Positions 7,853 through 15,583 of a DNA stretch of 64,000 nt are shown here, in pieces. Position numbers and translations under genes: made by a program. The stretch comes from Thermomonospora echinospora. GTDB taxonomy: Bacteria; Actinomycetota; Actinomycetes; Streptosporangiales; Streptosporangiaceae. Position 1 is the stretch's first letter. Each line of letters begins with the position of its first letter. Location of the stretch: positions 373,051 through 437,050 of the forward strand of contig NZ_FNVO01000002.1 in the NCBI RefSeq assembly GCF_900108175.1. The letters run 5' to 3'. The notes beneath the pieces were generated by a model. That model made no database searches, was not told the origin of the DNA, and saw nothing but the letters and a program-made list of their open reading frames with translations.

Positions 7853-9231
7853 GAGCGGGCCGCCAGCATGAGCTCGACCGGGCGGCTGGGCCGCACGGTC
7901 AGGGTGAGCTTGGGCTCGATGGGCTCGCTGCGGTGCAGCACCGGCCGGGCCCGGCCGAGCAGGGACGCCATGATCAGCGTCGTCTCGATCTTGAACAACT
8001 GCTCCCCGAGGCAGACGTGCTCGCCCGCCCCGAAGGGGAAGTAGGCGAACCGGCCGTACCGCTGGACCCGCTCCTTGACGCGTTCCGGGGTGAACCGCTC
8101 CGGGTCGAACTCCTCCGGCCGTTCCCAGACCCGCCGGTCGCGGTGGGTGAGGTAGGGGCTGAGCACCACGGTGGAGCCCGCCTTGATCGGGACCCCGCCG
8201 ATGACGTCGTCGGCCACGGCCATCCGCGGCACCGCCCACCCGACCGAGTGCAGGCGCAGCACCTCCTGCAGGAACATCTGGGTGTAGGGCAGCCGCCTGA
8301 CGTGCTCGGGCCCGGCCCGGCCGTCGCCCACCTCCCGCTCGATCTCCGCGTAGACCCGGGCGGCGTGCTCGGGGTGCTCGTCCAGCGCCACCCACAGCCA
8401 GGTCAGCCCGTCGGCGGTGGACTCGGTGCCGGCCACGAACAGGCCGACCACGTCGTCGCGGACCCGCTGGTCGGAGAACGGGGTGCCGTCCGCCTCGCGG
8501 GCCTCGATCAGCTTCGACACCACGTCGTGGCCGCCGGGCGGGCGCCTGCGCCCCTCGGCGACCAGCGGCCCCAAGATCTCGTCCACCGTGCGGGTGGCGC
8601 GGCGGAACGTCAGGTCGCCGGGCATCGGCACCGCGTTGGGCATGAACGGCATGGCCATCCGCGACATGAACGACCCGGAGGCGGCCGAGACCGCCGTGCC
8701 CAGCCGGTCGATGTCCTCGACCGGGAGGCGGTCGTCGAAGAACACCAGGCTGATCGCGCGGTGCATGAGCCGGTTCATCTCCCGGCGGACGTCCACCGGC
8801 TCGCGGGTGGCGCGGGCCAACAGGTCGTCGGCCGCCGCGTTGATGGCCTCGGCCATCCGCTCGGTGAAGCGGCCGATGTACTGGCCGGAGAAGACCTTGG
8901 CCAGCACCTCACGGCTGGACCTCCAGGGAGTGCCCTCGCTGGAGATGCCGTTGCCGACCAGGCGGCTGACCGGCTTCCACATCACCGCGCCGCGCTCGTA
9001 GTTGTCGGCCCGGTCGCGCAGCACGTGCTGGACGTGGGCGGGGTCGGTGACCAGGTAGGGGCGGAACGGTCCCAGGTCGATCCGGGCGACCGCGCCCTCC
9101 GCGGCGCGCCCGATCGACTCCAGCGCGTGCAGCGGGCCGCCCTGCCGGTACAGCGAGACCAGCCGCCGCGGCGACACCCTCTCCAACGAAGCGTCCGGCG
9201 TACCCGACTCGGCACCGATGGCTGTCGACAT
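7849..9231 (-). CDS. cytochrome P450
   Basis: This 460-residue soluble P450 has the I-helix AGTEST (267-272), the K-helix ExxR (Glu323-Arg326) and the heme loop FPFGAGEHVCLG with the ligand Cys407. A His in the E-R-R region, PEEFDPERF, is normal. The long N-terminal region and the GxEHxCLG loop resemble class E-like bacterial P450s that use fatty or terpenoid substrates. It leads the P450-synthase operon from the promoter at 9295-9323. Family and context suggest it oxidises the terpene product. No ferredoxin or reductase gene is adjacent, so redox partners are encoded elsewhere. Confidence 0.9.
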   Translation of the reverse strand: MSTAIGAESGTPDASLERVSPRRLVSLYRQGGPLHALESIGRAAEGAVARIDLGPFRPYLVTDPAHVQHVLRDRADNYERGAVMWKPVSRLVGNGISSEGTPWRSSREVLAKVFSGQYIGRFTERMAEAINAAADDLLARATREPVDVRREMNRLMHRAISLVFFDDRLPVEDIDRLGTAVSAASGSFMSRMAMPFMPNAVPMPGDLTFRRATRTVDEILGPLVAEGRRRPPGGHDVVSKLIEAREADGTPFSDQRVRDDVVGLFVAGTESTADGLTWLWVALDEHPEHAARVYAEIEREVGDGRAGPEHVRRLPYTQMFLQEVLRLHSVGWAVPRMAVADDVIGGVPIKAGSTVVLSPYLTHRDRRVWERPEEFDPERFTPERVKERVQRYGRFAYFPFGAGEHVCLGEQLFKIETTLIMASLLGRARPVLHRSEPIEPKLTLTVRPSRPVELMLAARS

Positions 9232-9294
9232 GAGCGTTCCTTCGCGAGGGTCCTTGGGCGGGGATGACCAGAAACACCAGGCAAAACGTTACGA

Positions 9295-9323
9295 AGTATC
9301 ACATCAGTCGCAGAGGCCAACAA
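9295..9323 (-). promoter_or_regulatory. P450-synthase operon promoter
   Basis: Read on the minus strand, -35 TTGTTG (9323-9318), a 17-bp spacer and -10 GATACT (9300-9295) within TGTGATACT form a promoter about 57 nt upstream of the P450 start. Confidence 0.6.
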
Positions 9324-9431
9324 GATCCCTGGAACGGGACAATCCTGTTCCGTGACCCAGAACACACAGCCCGCGACCGCAGGAGCGCCCCATCGGCCCG
9401 CAGGCCCGATGGGAAAGGCGATGTGAACATC

Positions 9432-9461
9432 TTGCCCGAGCGAAGTTGATCATGTGATACT
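9432..9461 (+). promoter_or_regulatory. class II cyclase promoter
   Basis: TTGCCC (9432-9437), an 18-bp spacer and GATACT (9456-9461) within TGTGATACT form the candidate promoter. The predicted leader to the GTG at 9588 is about 120 nt. Confidence 0.55.
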
Positions 9462-9587
9462 TCCACGGAACCATCACGGACCACCATATTTATGGCGACA
9501 GGCGGAACAAGCCGACAATCCGTTAGGCATCGGTCAGCAAGACCTGCGATCCGGCGGTTCCGTCCAGCCGGGTTGTGAGGGCAGCAG

Positions 9588-11249
9588 GTGACCATCGACG
9601 GAACGGCCGAACGCAGAACCCGTCTCACCGACCACTCCACCGATCATCCCGCAGACCCCGCGACGACCGCCCGGCGGCTGGTCGCCGGACTGACCGCCGA
9701 CCCGCTGGGGCGGATCTCCCCCTCGGTGTACGAGACCGCCAGGCTGGTGACGCTCGCCCCCTGGCTGACCGGGCACTCCGGGCGCGTGTTCCATCTGCTG
9801 GCCGCTCAGCGCGCGGACGGCCACTGGGTGTCGGCGGTCCCCGGCTACACGGTCGCCCCCACGCTCAGCGCCACCGAGGCGCTGCTGGGCCTGCTGCGCG
9901 CGCCCGGCCCATGGCCTCCCGGCGTCACCCGCGACCAGGTGGCCGGCGCCGCCGACCGCGGGCTGCGGGCGCTGCTGCCGCTGCTGGACGGCGAGCGGTC
10001 CTTCCCGCTGCCCGATATGCCGGCGATCGAGCACCTGTCCCCCGCGCTGATCGAGCTGGTCAACGGCCATCTGGACGTACTGGAGCCCTGGCGGGACGGC
10101 CCCCGGCTGCGTCCGTCCCCGCAGATGTCGACCGGGACCGCCGCCGTCGTACGGGACATGCTGCGGCGGGGCGAGCCGCTGCCCGGCAAGATGCTGCACG
10201 CGCTGGAACTGGCCGGCCCCGCCGCGCGCGCGGCCGCCTCGGTGACGCCGGAGCCGACCGGCTCGATCGGGGCCTCCCCCGCGTCCGTCGCCGCATGGCT
10301 CGGCGACCGGGATCCGGGGCCGGGCGGCCGGGCCCGTCGCTTCCTGGAGTCGGTGACCGCGCGGCACCGGGGGCCGGTGCCCTCGGTCGTCCCGATCACG
10401 GTCTTCGAACGGGCCTGGACGGTGAGCTGGCTGGCCCGCTCCGGCGTCCCGCTGCACCCGCCGCCCGAACTGGCGGCCTTCCTGCGGGCGTCGCTGGGGC
10501 CCGCCGGCACCGGCGGGGGCTCGGGGCTGCCCTCGGACGCCGACACCTCCTCCGGGGTGCTGTACGCGCTTTCCCTGCTCGGCATCCCGCATCCGCCCGA
10601 CTTCCTGTGGCAGTACGAGACCGACACGCATTTCTGCACCTGGCAGGGCGAGAACGGCCTGTCGGTCGGCACCAACTCGCACGCTCTGGAGGCCTTCGGC
10701 TCTTATCTGCACGGCCTTGAGGCCTCCGGTACCGGCGTTCACCGCTCCGCCACGGCCGAGCAGGTCGGACGCTATGCGGCGACCATCCGAAAGATCTCGG
10801 CATGGCTGTGCGAACAGCAGCAGGCCGACGGAAGCTGGAGCGACCGGTGGCACGCCTCCCCTTACTACGGCACCGCCTGCGCCGCCCCCGCGCTCGCCGA
10901 ATTCGGCGGCCCCGAGTCGGCCGCCGCCGTGGACCGGGCCGTCGCATGGGTCCTGGCCACCCAGCGTCCGGACGGGTCGTGGGGACTGTGGGAGGGCACC
11001 GCCGAGGAGACCGCGTACGCGGTGCGGATCCTGCTGCTGTCGCGGGCATCGGACGCGCGGGCCGTCGAGGCCGCCCGGCGGGGCGGCGCCTACCTGCGGG
11101 CCGTCACCCGGGCCGACGGCACGATGATGTCCTTCCCGCCGCTGTGGCACGACAAGGACCTCTACACCCCCCTCACCATCGTGCAGGCAGCCGTCCTGGC
11201 GGCGCTGCATCTCACCCGGCCCGGCGGGCCCGTGCCATTTACCTGGTGA
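9588..11249 (+). CDS. class II diterpene cyclase (labdane/halimane diphosphate synthase type)
   Basis: This 553-residue protein has two alpha-barrel (beta-gamma) domains and the protonating motif Asp317-Ala-Asp319-Thr, the DxDT(T/S) variant of the usual DxDD. The central acid Asp319 is kept. Three QW-type repeats are visible (QRADGHW 74-80, QQADGSW 411-417, QRPDGSW 459-465), and a KDLYTP block lies near the C-terminus. No DDxxD or NSE motif is present, so it is monofunctional class II. Family knowledge: the Mycobacterium tuberculosis enzyme Rv3377c (halimadienyl diphosphate synthase) carries the same DxDT pattern. The expected reaction is cyclisation of GGPP to a bicyclic diphosphate that the class I enzyme at 6902 then uses. 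GTG start with GAGG 7 nt upstream. Confidence 0.88.
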   Translation: MTIDGTAERRTRLTDHSTDHPADPATTARRLVAGLTADPLGRISPSVYETARLVTLAPWLTGHSGRVFHLLAAQRADGHWVSAVPGYTVAPTLSATEALLGLLRAPGPWPPGVTRDQVAGAADRGLRALLPLLDGERSFPLPDMPAIEHLSPALIELVNGHLDVLEPWRDGPRLRPSPQMSTGTAAVVRDMLRRGEPLPGKMLHALELAGPAARAAASVTPEPTGSIGASPASVAAWLGDRDPGPGGRARRFLESVTARHRGPVPSVVPITVFERAWTVSWLARSGVPLHPPPELAAFLRASLGPAGTGGGSGLPSDADTSSGVLYALSLLGIPHPPDFLWQYETDTHFCTWQGENGLSVGTNSHALEAFGSYLHGLEASGTGVHRSATAEQVGRYAATIRKISAWLCEQQQADGSWSDRWHASPYYGTACAAPALAEFGGPESAAAVDRAVAWVLATQRPDGSWGLWEGTAEETAYAVRILLLSRASDARAVEAARRGGAYLRAVTRADGTMMSFPPLWHDKDLYTPLTIVQAAVLAALHLTRPGGPVPFTW

Positions 11250-11311
11250 CTTACCCGGTGACCGGAACGGCCGCGTTTACATCAGGTGAATTACGACACA
11301 TTGGAGATACA

Positions 11312-11389
11312 CCTTAAAATGCCTTAAAACGGGATGATCATCCCTTCGACCGGAACGCGTCTTGAGCGGGGTTTCGCCGTGTTGATAGT
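11312..11389 (+). promoter_or_regulatory. control region of conservon 2
   Basis: Within the 385-bp gap between the cyclase and the CvnA-tail gene, CCTTAAAA occurs twice exactly one helical turn apart (11312-11319 and 11322-11329). It is followed at once by the perfect palindrome GGGATGA-TCATCCC (11331-11344). A promoter-like pair TTGAGC (11362-11367) and GATAGT (11384-11389) with a 16-bp spacer lies just downstream. The repeats are well placed to be operators for this promoter. The rest of the gap has no convincing gene. Confidence 0.45.
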
Positions 11390-11634
11390 GTCCCGGGAGC
11401 ATGGACGGGATCGCCGCACGGTGGTCCCGTACATCCGGCGTATCAGGCACATCCCGTTATGACCGGCAAGGCCCTCGGTGGGTACCTCCACCTGTTTCGA
11501 GGCGGTGTAATGTGCTCCCACAACGCACGCCCGCGCCCGAAAGGCCCCTGTCGTCTGCGCCGGTGGCACGGTCCAACGCGACCGGCGTGACCTGCGGAAC
11601 AGCAGCCGAGCACCGCCGACCCCCGGGAGAGCCG

Positions 11635-11901
11635 ATGCCCGAGAATCCGCCGCCCGCGCCCGTCCCCGGGCACACCCCCGGCGGGCTGCCGCTGCGGGTA
11701 CCGCAGGCGAACCTGGTCCCGCAACTGCGCACGGGCAAGCCGGGCGCCGAGGCCGGGGACACGGCGGCCGGCGGGCGCTCCCCCGAGGAGGTCCGTAAGA
11801 TCATCGGGGCCTACCGGTCGGGCACCTTGCGCGGGCGCTCCGACGCGGCCAGGGCCCTCGGCGAGCACGGTCCGGACGCCGGTCAGGAGCCACCTCGATG
11901 A
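11635..11901 (+). CDS. free-standing CvnA C-terminal tail protein
   Basis: This 88-residue protein has no kinase domain and no membrane helix. It matches only the last 90 residues of CvnA at 4086-6647: PGGLPLRVPQANLVPQLR here against PGGLPIRQPQEHLVEQLR there, and RSPEEVRKIIGAYRSGTLRG against RSPEEIRKLVGSFQQGTLRG. The two blocks are joined by a short acidic/Gly linker. ATG 11635 is preceded by GGGAGAGCC; a longer frame from 11401 is open but its added 78 residues look non-coding. It occupies the cvnA position ahead of cvnB-C-D, so it may be a docking peptide that couples the module to another CvnA. It could instead be the last surviving piece of a deleted kinase, but the intact frame and ribosome site argue against simple decay. 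Confidence 0.75.
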   Translation: MPENPPPAPVPGHTPGGLPLRVPQANLVPQLRTGKPGAEAGDTAAGGRSPEEVRKIIGAYRSGTLRGRSDAARALGEHGPDAGQEPPR

Positions 11902-11954
11902 TCCGGGTCACCGATGGGTCCGCGCCGGCGGCGAGCAACGAGAAGGACGGCTAG
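11898..11954 (+). CDS. possible 18-codon coupling ORF
   Basis: An ATG overlaps the stop of the tail gene (ATGA), and the 18-codon frame ends in a TAG whose last base is the first base of the cvnB GTG. The peptide is MIRVTDGSAPAASNEKDG. It could serve only to carry ribosomes from the tail gene to cvnB. No equivalent is present in conservon 1, and chance cannot be excluded. Confidence 0.3.
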   Translation: MIRVTDGSAPAASNEKDG

Positions 11955-12370
11955 TGGTGCAGAAGACGGGTTCCTCCGCTGACCTGGCATGGTTGCTGGA
12001 CGACCTGGTCAGACGGGTGACGGATACACGGCACGCGGTGGTGCTGTCGGCCGACGGCCTGCTGATGGCGGCCTCGCGGGACATGCCCAAGGACGACGCC
12101 GAGCACCTGTCGGCGGTGGCGGCCGGGATCCAGAGCCTGGCCCGCGGCGCCGGCGAGCGCTTCGGCGGCGGCTCGGTGCGGCAGACCATCATCGAGATGA
12201 AGTCCGGCTTCCTGCTGGTGTCGGTGGCCGGCAAGGGCGCCTGCCTGGCGGTGCTGGCCACCGAGGACGCCGACGTGGGCCTGATCGCCTACGAGATGGC
12301 CATGCTGGTCGCCAGCGTCGGCCAGCACCTCAGTTCCCCGGCGCGCTCGGCGGCGGCCCAGGGCTCATGA
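11954..12370 (+). CDS. cvnB: roadblock/LC7 protein CvnB (conservon 2)
   Basis: This 138-residue roadblock/LC7 protein is strongly similar to CvnB1 (LLDDLVRRV, HAVVLSADGLLMA, DVGLIAYEMAMLV). The GTG start at 11954 is immediately followed by a second GTG and is preceded by AGAAGGA. It overlaps cvnC2 by 4 nt, the same arrangement as in conservon 1. It is expected to dimerise and contact CvnD2 and perhaps the tail protein. Confidence 0.92.
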   Translation: MVQKTGSSADLAWLLDDLVRRVTDTRHAVVLSADGLLMAASRDMPKDDAEHLSAVAAGIQSLARGAGERFGGGSVRQTIIEMKSGFLLVSVAGKGACLAVLATEDADVGLIAYEMAMLVASVGQHLSSPARSAAAQGS

Positions 12371-12753
12371 ACCCGCCGACACAGCCGCCCTGGGAGCGGA
12401 GCCCCGCAGACGACGAACAGTTCGTACGCCCGTACGTACTGACCAGCGGCCGGATCTCCCCGGCCCACGGCCGGTTCGACCTGATCACCCAGGTGGTGAC
12501 GGTCGGCCCGACGCCACCGCCGGACAGCGGGCTGGGGCCCGAGCACCTGTCCATCCTGCGGCTGTGCCAGGACGTGGTGATGTCGGTGGCCGAGATCGCC
12601 GGCCATCTGAACCTGCCCGGCGTCACCGTCCGGGTGCTGCTGGGCGACCTGCTGGAACGGGGGCATGTGGCGGTGCAGGAACCGACACCAGAGGCCGACG
12701 TCACCGACATCGGGATCTACGAGGCGGTGATCAGTGGACTCCGCGCGCTCTGA
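12367..12753 (+). CDS. cvnC: DUF742 protein CvnC (conservon 2)
   Basis: This 128-residue DUF742 protein has the blocks FVRPYVLTSGR, FDLITQVV, LGPEHLSILRLCQ and VTVRVLLGDLLERGHV. The start ATG overlaps the cvnB2 stop (ATGA). A much longer open frame upstream in the same register is antisense-type noise inside cvnB2. It lacks the Pro/Glu insertion seen in CvnC1. Confidence 0.92.
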   Translation: MNPPTQPPWERSPADDEQFVRPYVLTSGRISPAHGRFDLITQVVTVGPTPPPDSGLGPEHLSILRLCQDVVMSVAEIAGHLNLPGVTVRVLLGDLLERGHVAVQEPTPEADVTDIGIYEAVISGLRAL

Positions 12754-13327
12754 GCAGGTCCGGCGGATGCCCACCGCCGTCAAGATCGTGATTGCCGGGG
12801 GCTTCGGGGCGGGCAAGACCACCATGGTGAGCTCGGTCTCGGAGACCGTCCCGCTGCGCACCGAGGAGACCCTCACCGGCCGGGGCGTGGGCGTCGATGA
12901 CCTGGCGGGGGTGGAGAACAAGAGCACCACCACGGTGGCGATGGACTTCGGCCGCATCACCATCCGGCGGGACCTGGTGCTCTACCTGTTCGGCACGCCC
13001 GGCCAGGAGCGCTTCTGGTTCATGTGGGACGACGTCACGCTGGGCGCCCTGGGCGCGGTGGTGCTGGCCGACACCCGCCGGCTCACCGACTGCTTCCCCT
13101 CGGTGGACTACTTCGAGCGGCGCGGCACCCCGTTCATCGTGGCGGTCAACTGCTTCGACGGCGCGCGGCGCTACGACCTGGACGAGGTCCGGATAGCGCT
13201 CAGCCTGGGCCCGTCGGTGCCGGTCACGATGTGCGACGCCCGCGACCGGTCCTCCGCCAAGGAGGTCCTGATCAAGCTGGCCCAGCACGCCATGCACCAG
13301 CGGGTGGGCCCCGCCGTCACCTCCTGA
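12734..13327 (+). CDS. cvnD: conservon GTPase CvnD (conservon 2)
   Basis: This 197-residue Ras-like GTPase has the P-loop GGFGAGKTT (21-29), GTPGQERFWFMW and VNCFDGA. It starts with GTG inside the end of cvnC2 (20-nt overlap, identical to conservon 1). It is almost the same as CvnD1 across the switch regions, so the two GTPases could share partners. It is the last gene of the second conservon and is followed by a convergent stress-protein gene. Confidence 0.92.
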   Translation: MDSARSEQVRRMPTAVKIVIAGGFGAGKTTMVSSVSETVPLRTEETLTGRGVGVDDLAGVENKSTTTVAMDFGRITIRRDLVLYLFGTPGQERFWFMWDDVTLGALGAVVLADTRRLTDCFPSVDYFERRGTPFIVAVNCFDGARRYDLDEVRIALSLGPSVPVTMCDARDRSSAKEVLIKLAQHAMHQRVGPAVTS

Positions 13328-13355
13328 CCCGGCCGGTACGGGGCCGGGCCGAGCG

Positions 13356-13796
13356 TTACTCCTCGGCCTCGGCCTCGACCCCGGGCAGGACCACGACCGG
13401 GCACTTGGCGCGCTGGACGCAGTAGCGGCTGGTGGAGCCGAGCAGCACGCCGACGATCCCGCCGTGCCCCCGGCTGCCCATCACCAGCAGTTCGGCGCCC
13501 TTGGACGCCTCGACCAGCACCTGGGCCGGATGCCCGCGGACCACCGTCGGGGTGATCGGGACGTCCGGCTCGGGGCCGAGCACCTCCGCCGTGGTCTCGG
13601 TGAGGGTCTGCCCCGCCACGGCCGACAGGTCGTAGTCACCCTCGTATACCGGCGCGCCGAAGGTGACCGGCATGTCCCAGGCGGTGATCAGCTCCAGCCG
13701 CGCGCCGGTCAGCCGGGCCTGCCGCGCCGCCCAGCGCAGCGCCTCCCTGGACTGCTGCGAACCGTCCACACCGACCACGATGCGTCCCGCGTTCAT
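13356..13796 (-). CDS. universal stress protein (UspA family)
   Basis: This 146-residue single UspA domain has the N-terminal VVGVDGS and the ATP-binding signature GSRGHGGIVGVLLGSTS, which fits G-2x-G-9x-G(S/T). Nucleotide-binding members respond to stress, dormancy or redox state. The start ATG follows AAGGAGG by 8 nt. It converges with cvnD2. The acidic tail (EAEAEE) is unremarkable. Confidence 0.9.
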   Translation of the reverse strand: MNAGRIVVGVDGSQQSREALRWAARQARLTGARLELITAWDMPVTFGAPVYEGDYDLSAVAGQTLTETTAEVLGPEPDVPITPTVVRGHPAQVLVEASKGAELLVMGSRGHGGIVGVLLGSTSRYCVQRAKCPVVVLPGVEAEAEE

Positions 13797-13913
13797 CTGC
13801 CGCCTCCTTGATCGTTTTGGCCCACACCGGCGCGATACCCGGCCGTGCTCCGGCGGAACACGGCCGCGGTGTGCCGACGGCCGCAGCGTGCCGACGGCGC
13901 AGCACCGCCGTGG

Positions 13914-14282
13914 TCAGGCGGAACGGCGCTCGTCGCCGAGGTCCTCGGCCTCGTACTCCCGCAGTTCGGGGATGCTCAGCAGCTTCTGGGTGACCATGAC
14001 GTCGTTCTGGACGATTCCGCTGGCCAGCATGTTGTTGCGGTGCCGGAGCCGGCCGCACTCGCGCAGCAGGTCGTCCACCTCACCGCGCAGCCGGGTGATC
14101 CGCTTGCTCAGCCGGGTGTAGGTGACCATGCCGCCCCCGGCGGCGCCCAGGGCGAACGCGGCGAGGACGGGCGACCACAGCGCGCCGACCGCCAGGATCG
14201 GCAGCAGGAAGACCAGCGCCATCACACGGCCATGGCTCTCCGCCCAGTCCCAGGCGGCGTTGACGCGCTTGGGAATCCTCAC
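13914..14282 (-). CDS. small membrane protein with coiled-coil tail
   Basis: I do not recognise this 122-residue protein. It has two adjacent hydrophobic helices (about residues 19-37 and 39-54) followed by a basic/acidic heptad-rich region (RITRLRGEVDDLLRECGRLR), probably a cytoplasmic coiled coil. Such TM-plus-coil proteins are common in actinomycetes without an assigned role. GTG start preceded by a G-rich ribosome site. Confidence 0.65.
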   Translation of the reverse strand: MRIPKRVNAAWDWAESHGRVMALVFLLPILAVGALWSPVLAAFALGAAGGGMVTYTRLSKRITRLRGEVDDLLRECGRLRHRNNMLASGIVQNDVMVTQKLLSIPELREYEAEDLGDERRSA

Positions 14283-14484
14283 TCCCGCCCCCTCCTCGAC
14301 AGATCCGCACCGTTCGCTGTCGACCGTATGTCATGACCGTGGCAGTCCCGGCTCCCGCATGCCCCGGACCAGCGCGAACACGCCGGACGTGACGAACGCC
14401 CCATCGCCCGCCGCCGCGCAACGAATCGTTCATTCACCTGTGCCAACACGCAATGAACATCCATCATCGCGCAAGAACGACGTC

Positions 14485-14514
14485 TTGGGCATGGGCAGGA
14501 CGGCTTCTTAGGCT
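14485..14514 (+). promoter_or_regulatory. candidate ddaH promoter and repeated leader element
   Basis: TTGGGC (14485-14490) and TAGGCT (14509-14514) with an 18-bp spacer are the best promoter-like pair in the 325-bp divergent gap 14283-14607. Downstream, AACCACCAGG occurs twice in the predicted leader (14525-14534 and 14579-14588), the second copy close to the ribosome site. I see nothing else in this gap. Confidence 0.35.
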
Positions 14515-14607
14515 TGCGTTTCGAAACCACCAGGTGCCCGACCGGTTTCCCAGCCGCCGGGCCCGGGATCGGTTGCAGAACCACCAGGCCCGAGATCAGG
14601 AGCCCGC

Positions 14608-15516
14608 ATGACCGTATCGCCGGCGATGGAGCCGACGACCTCGACGAGCCCGTCCTCCCAGACCGGCTCTCCGGCCGTTGCGACCGGCCCGGACGCCACC
14701 GCCGCACGGGAGCGGGTCGCCCTTCCCCGCCGCTTCCTCATGTGCCGTCCCGAGCACTTCGCCGTCACCTACGCCATCAATCCCTGGATGGACCCGGTGG
14801 CGGGCGCGGACCGGGACCTGGCGTTGGCCCAGTGGGAGGCTCTGCGCGCCGCCTACCTGTCGCTCGGTCACCGGGTGGAGCTGATCGAGCCGATCGAGGG
14901 CCTGCCCGACATGGTCTTCGCCGCCAACGGCGCGCTCGTGGTGGGCGGCCGGGTGTACGGGGCGAGGTTCCACCACCCCGAGCGGCGGGCCGAGGGCCCC
15001 GCCTACGCCGAGTGGTTCCGGCGCAACGGCTTCACCGAGATCCTGGAGCCGGCGCACGTCAACGAGGGCGAGGGCGACTTCCTGACCCTGGAGGAGGTGA
15101 TCCTGGCGGGCACCGGCTTCCGTACCGAGATCGCCGCCCACCAGGAGGCGCAGGAACACCTCGGCCGGCCGGTGGTCACGCTGCGGCTGGTGGACCCGCG
15201 CTTCTACCACCTGGACACGGCGCTGTTCCCCCTCGGCGGGCACAACGTCGCCTACTACCCGGGCGCCTTCTCGCCCGGCAGTCGGGCGGTGCTGGAGCGG
15301 CTGTTCCCGGACGCGGTCCTCGCGGACGAGGCGGACGCGGCCGTGCTGGGCCTCAACGCGGTCTGCGACGGCCGCCACGTGGTGATCAACGCGGAGGCCG
15401 CCGGGCTGATCGGGGCGCTGCGCCGCCGCGGCTACGAGCCGGTCCCGGTGGACCTGTCGGAGCTGCGCAAGGCCGGCGGCGGCCCCAAGTGCTGCACCCT
15501 GGAGATCCGGATGTGA
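14608..15516 (+). CDS. ddaH: dimethylargininase / amidinohydrolase
   Basis: This 302-residue enzyme belongs to the amidinotransferase (pentein) fold. It should hydrolyse N-omega-methylated arginines to citrulline and methylamines. Visible catalytic elements are the EGEGD segment (153-157), His201 in FYHLDT and the terminal nucleophile in GGPKCCTLE (Cys295 or Cys296). The first 35 residues are Thr/Ser/Pro-rich and look disordered; a later start inside them is possible, but AGGAG 5 nt before ATG 14608 supports this one. In many actinobacteria ddaH is paired with ornithine aminotransferase; that partner is not here. The next gene is lpd. Confidence 0.85.
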   Translation: MTVSPAMEPTTSTSPSSQTGSPAVATGPDATAARERVALPRRFLMCRPEHFAVTYAINPWMDPVAGADRDLALAQWEALRAAYLSLGHRVELIEPIEGLPDMVFAANGALVVGGRVYGARFHHPERRAEGPAYAEWFRRNGFTEILEPAHVNEGEGDFLTLEEVILAGTGFRTEIAAHQEAQEHLGRPVVTLRLVDPRFYHLDTALFPLGGHNVAYYPGAFSPGSRAVLERLFPDAVLADEADAAVLGLNAVCDGRHVVINAEAAGLIGALRRRGYEPVPVDLSELRKAGGGPKCCTLEIRM

Positions 15517-15583
15517 CCCATCAGACCGGCCTGGACGGACCACCGGGATGCGTGCTTCGTCCAGGCCGAATATCGTCCAAGGA

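Larger units (their letters stand above)
9293..9463. repeat. 12-bp inverted repeat pair in the divergent P450/cyclase promoters
   Basis: GAAGTATCACAT (9293-9304) and its exact reverse complement ATGTGATACTTC (9452-9463) sit in mirror orientation in the 356-bp gap between the divergent P450 and class II cyclase genes. Each contains the -10 box of the promoter on its side. The match extends beyond a -10 hexamer, so the same protein or the same sigma factor may read both. The remainder of the gap shows no gene. Confidence 0.6.

Noticed and set aside
11401-11634. N-terminal extension of the CvnA-tail ORF from ATG 11401
   Set aside because: The added 78 residues show no similarity to CvnA and irregular composition, and a better ribosome site precedes 11635.
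11250-11634. Decayed kinase body of a second CvnA upstream of the tail gene
   Set aside because: I looked in all forward frames for HATPase or HAMP fragments (N-box, G1, G2) and saw none, so no pseudogene can be claimed.
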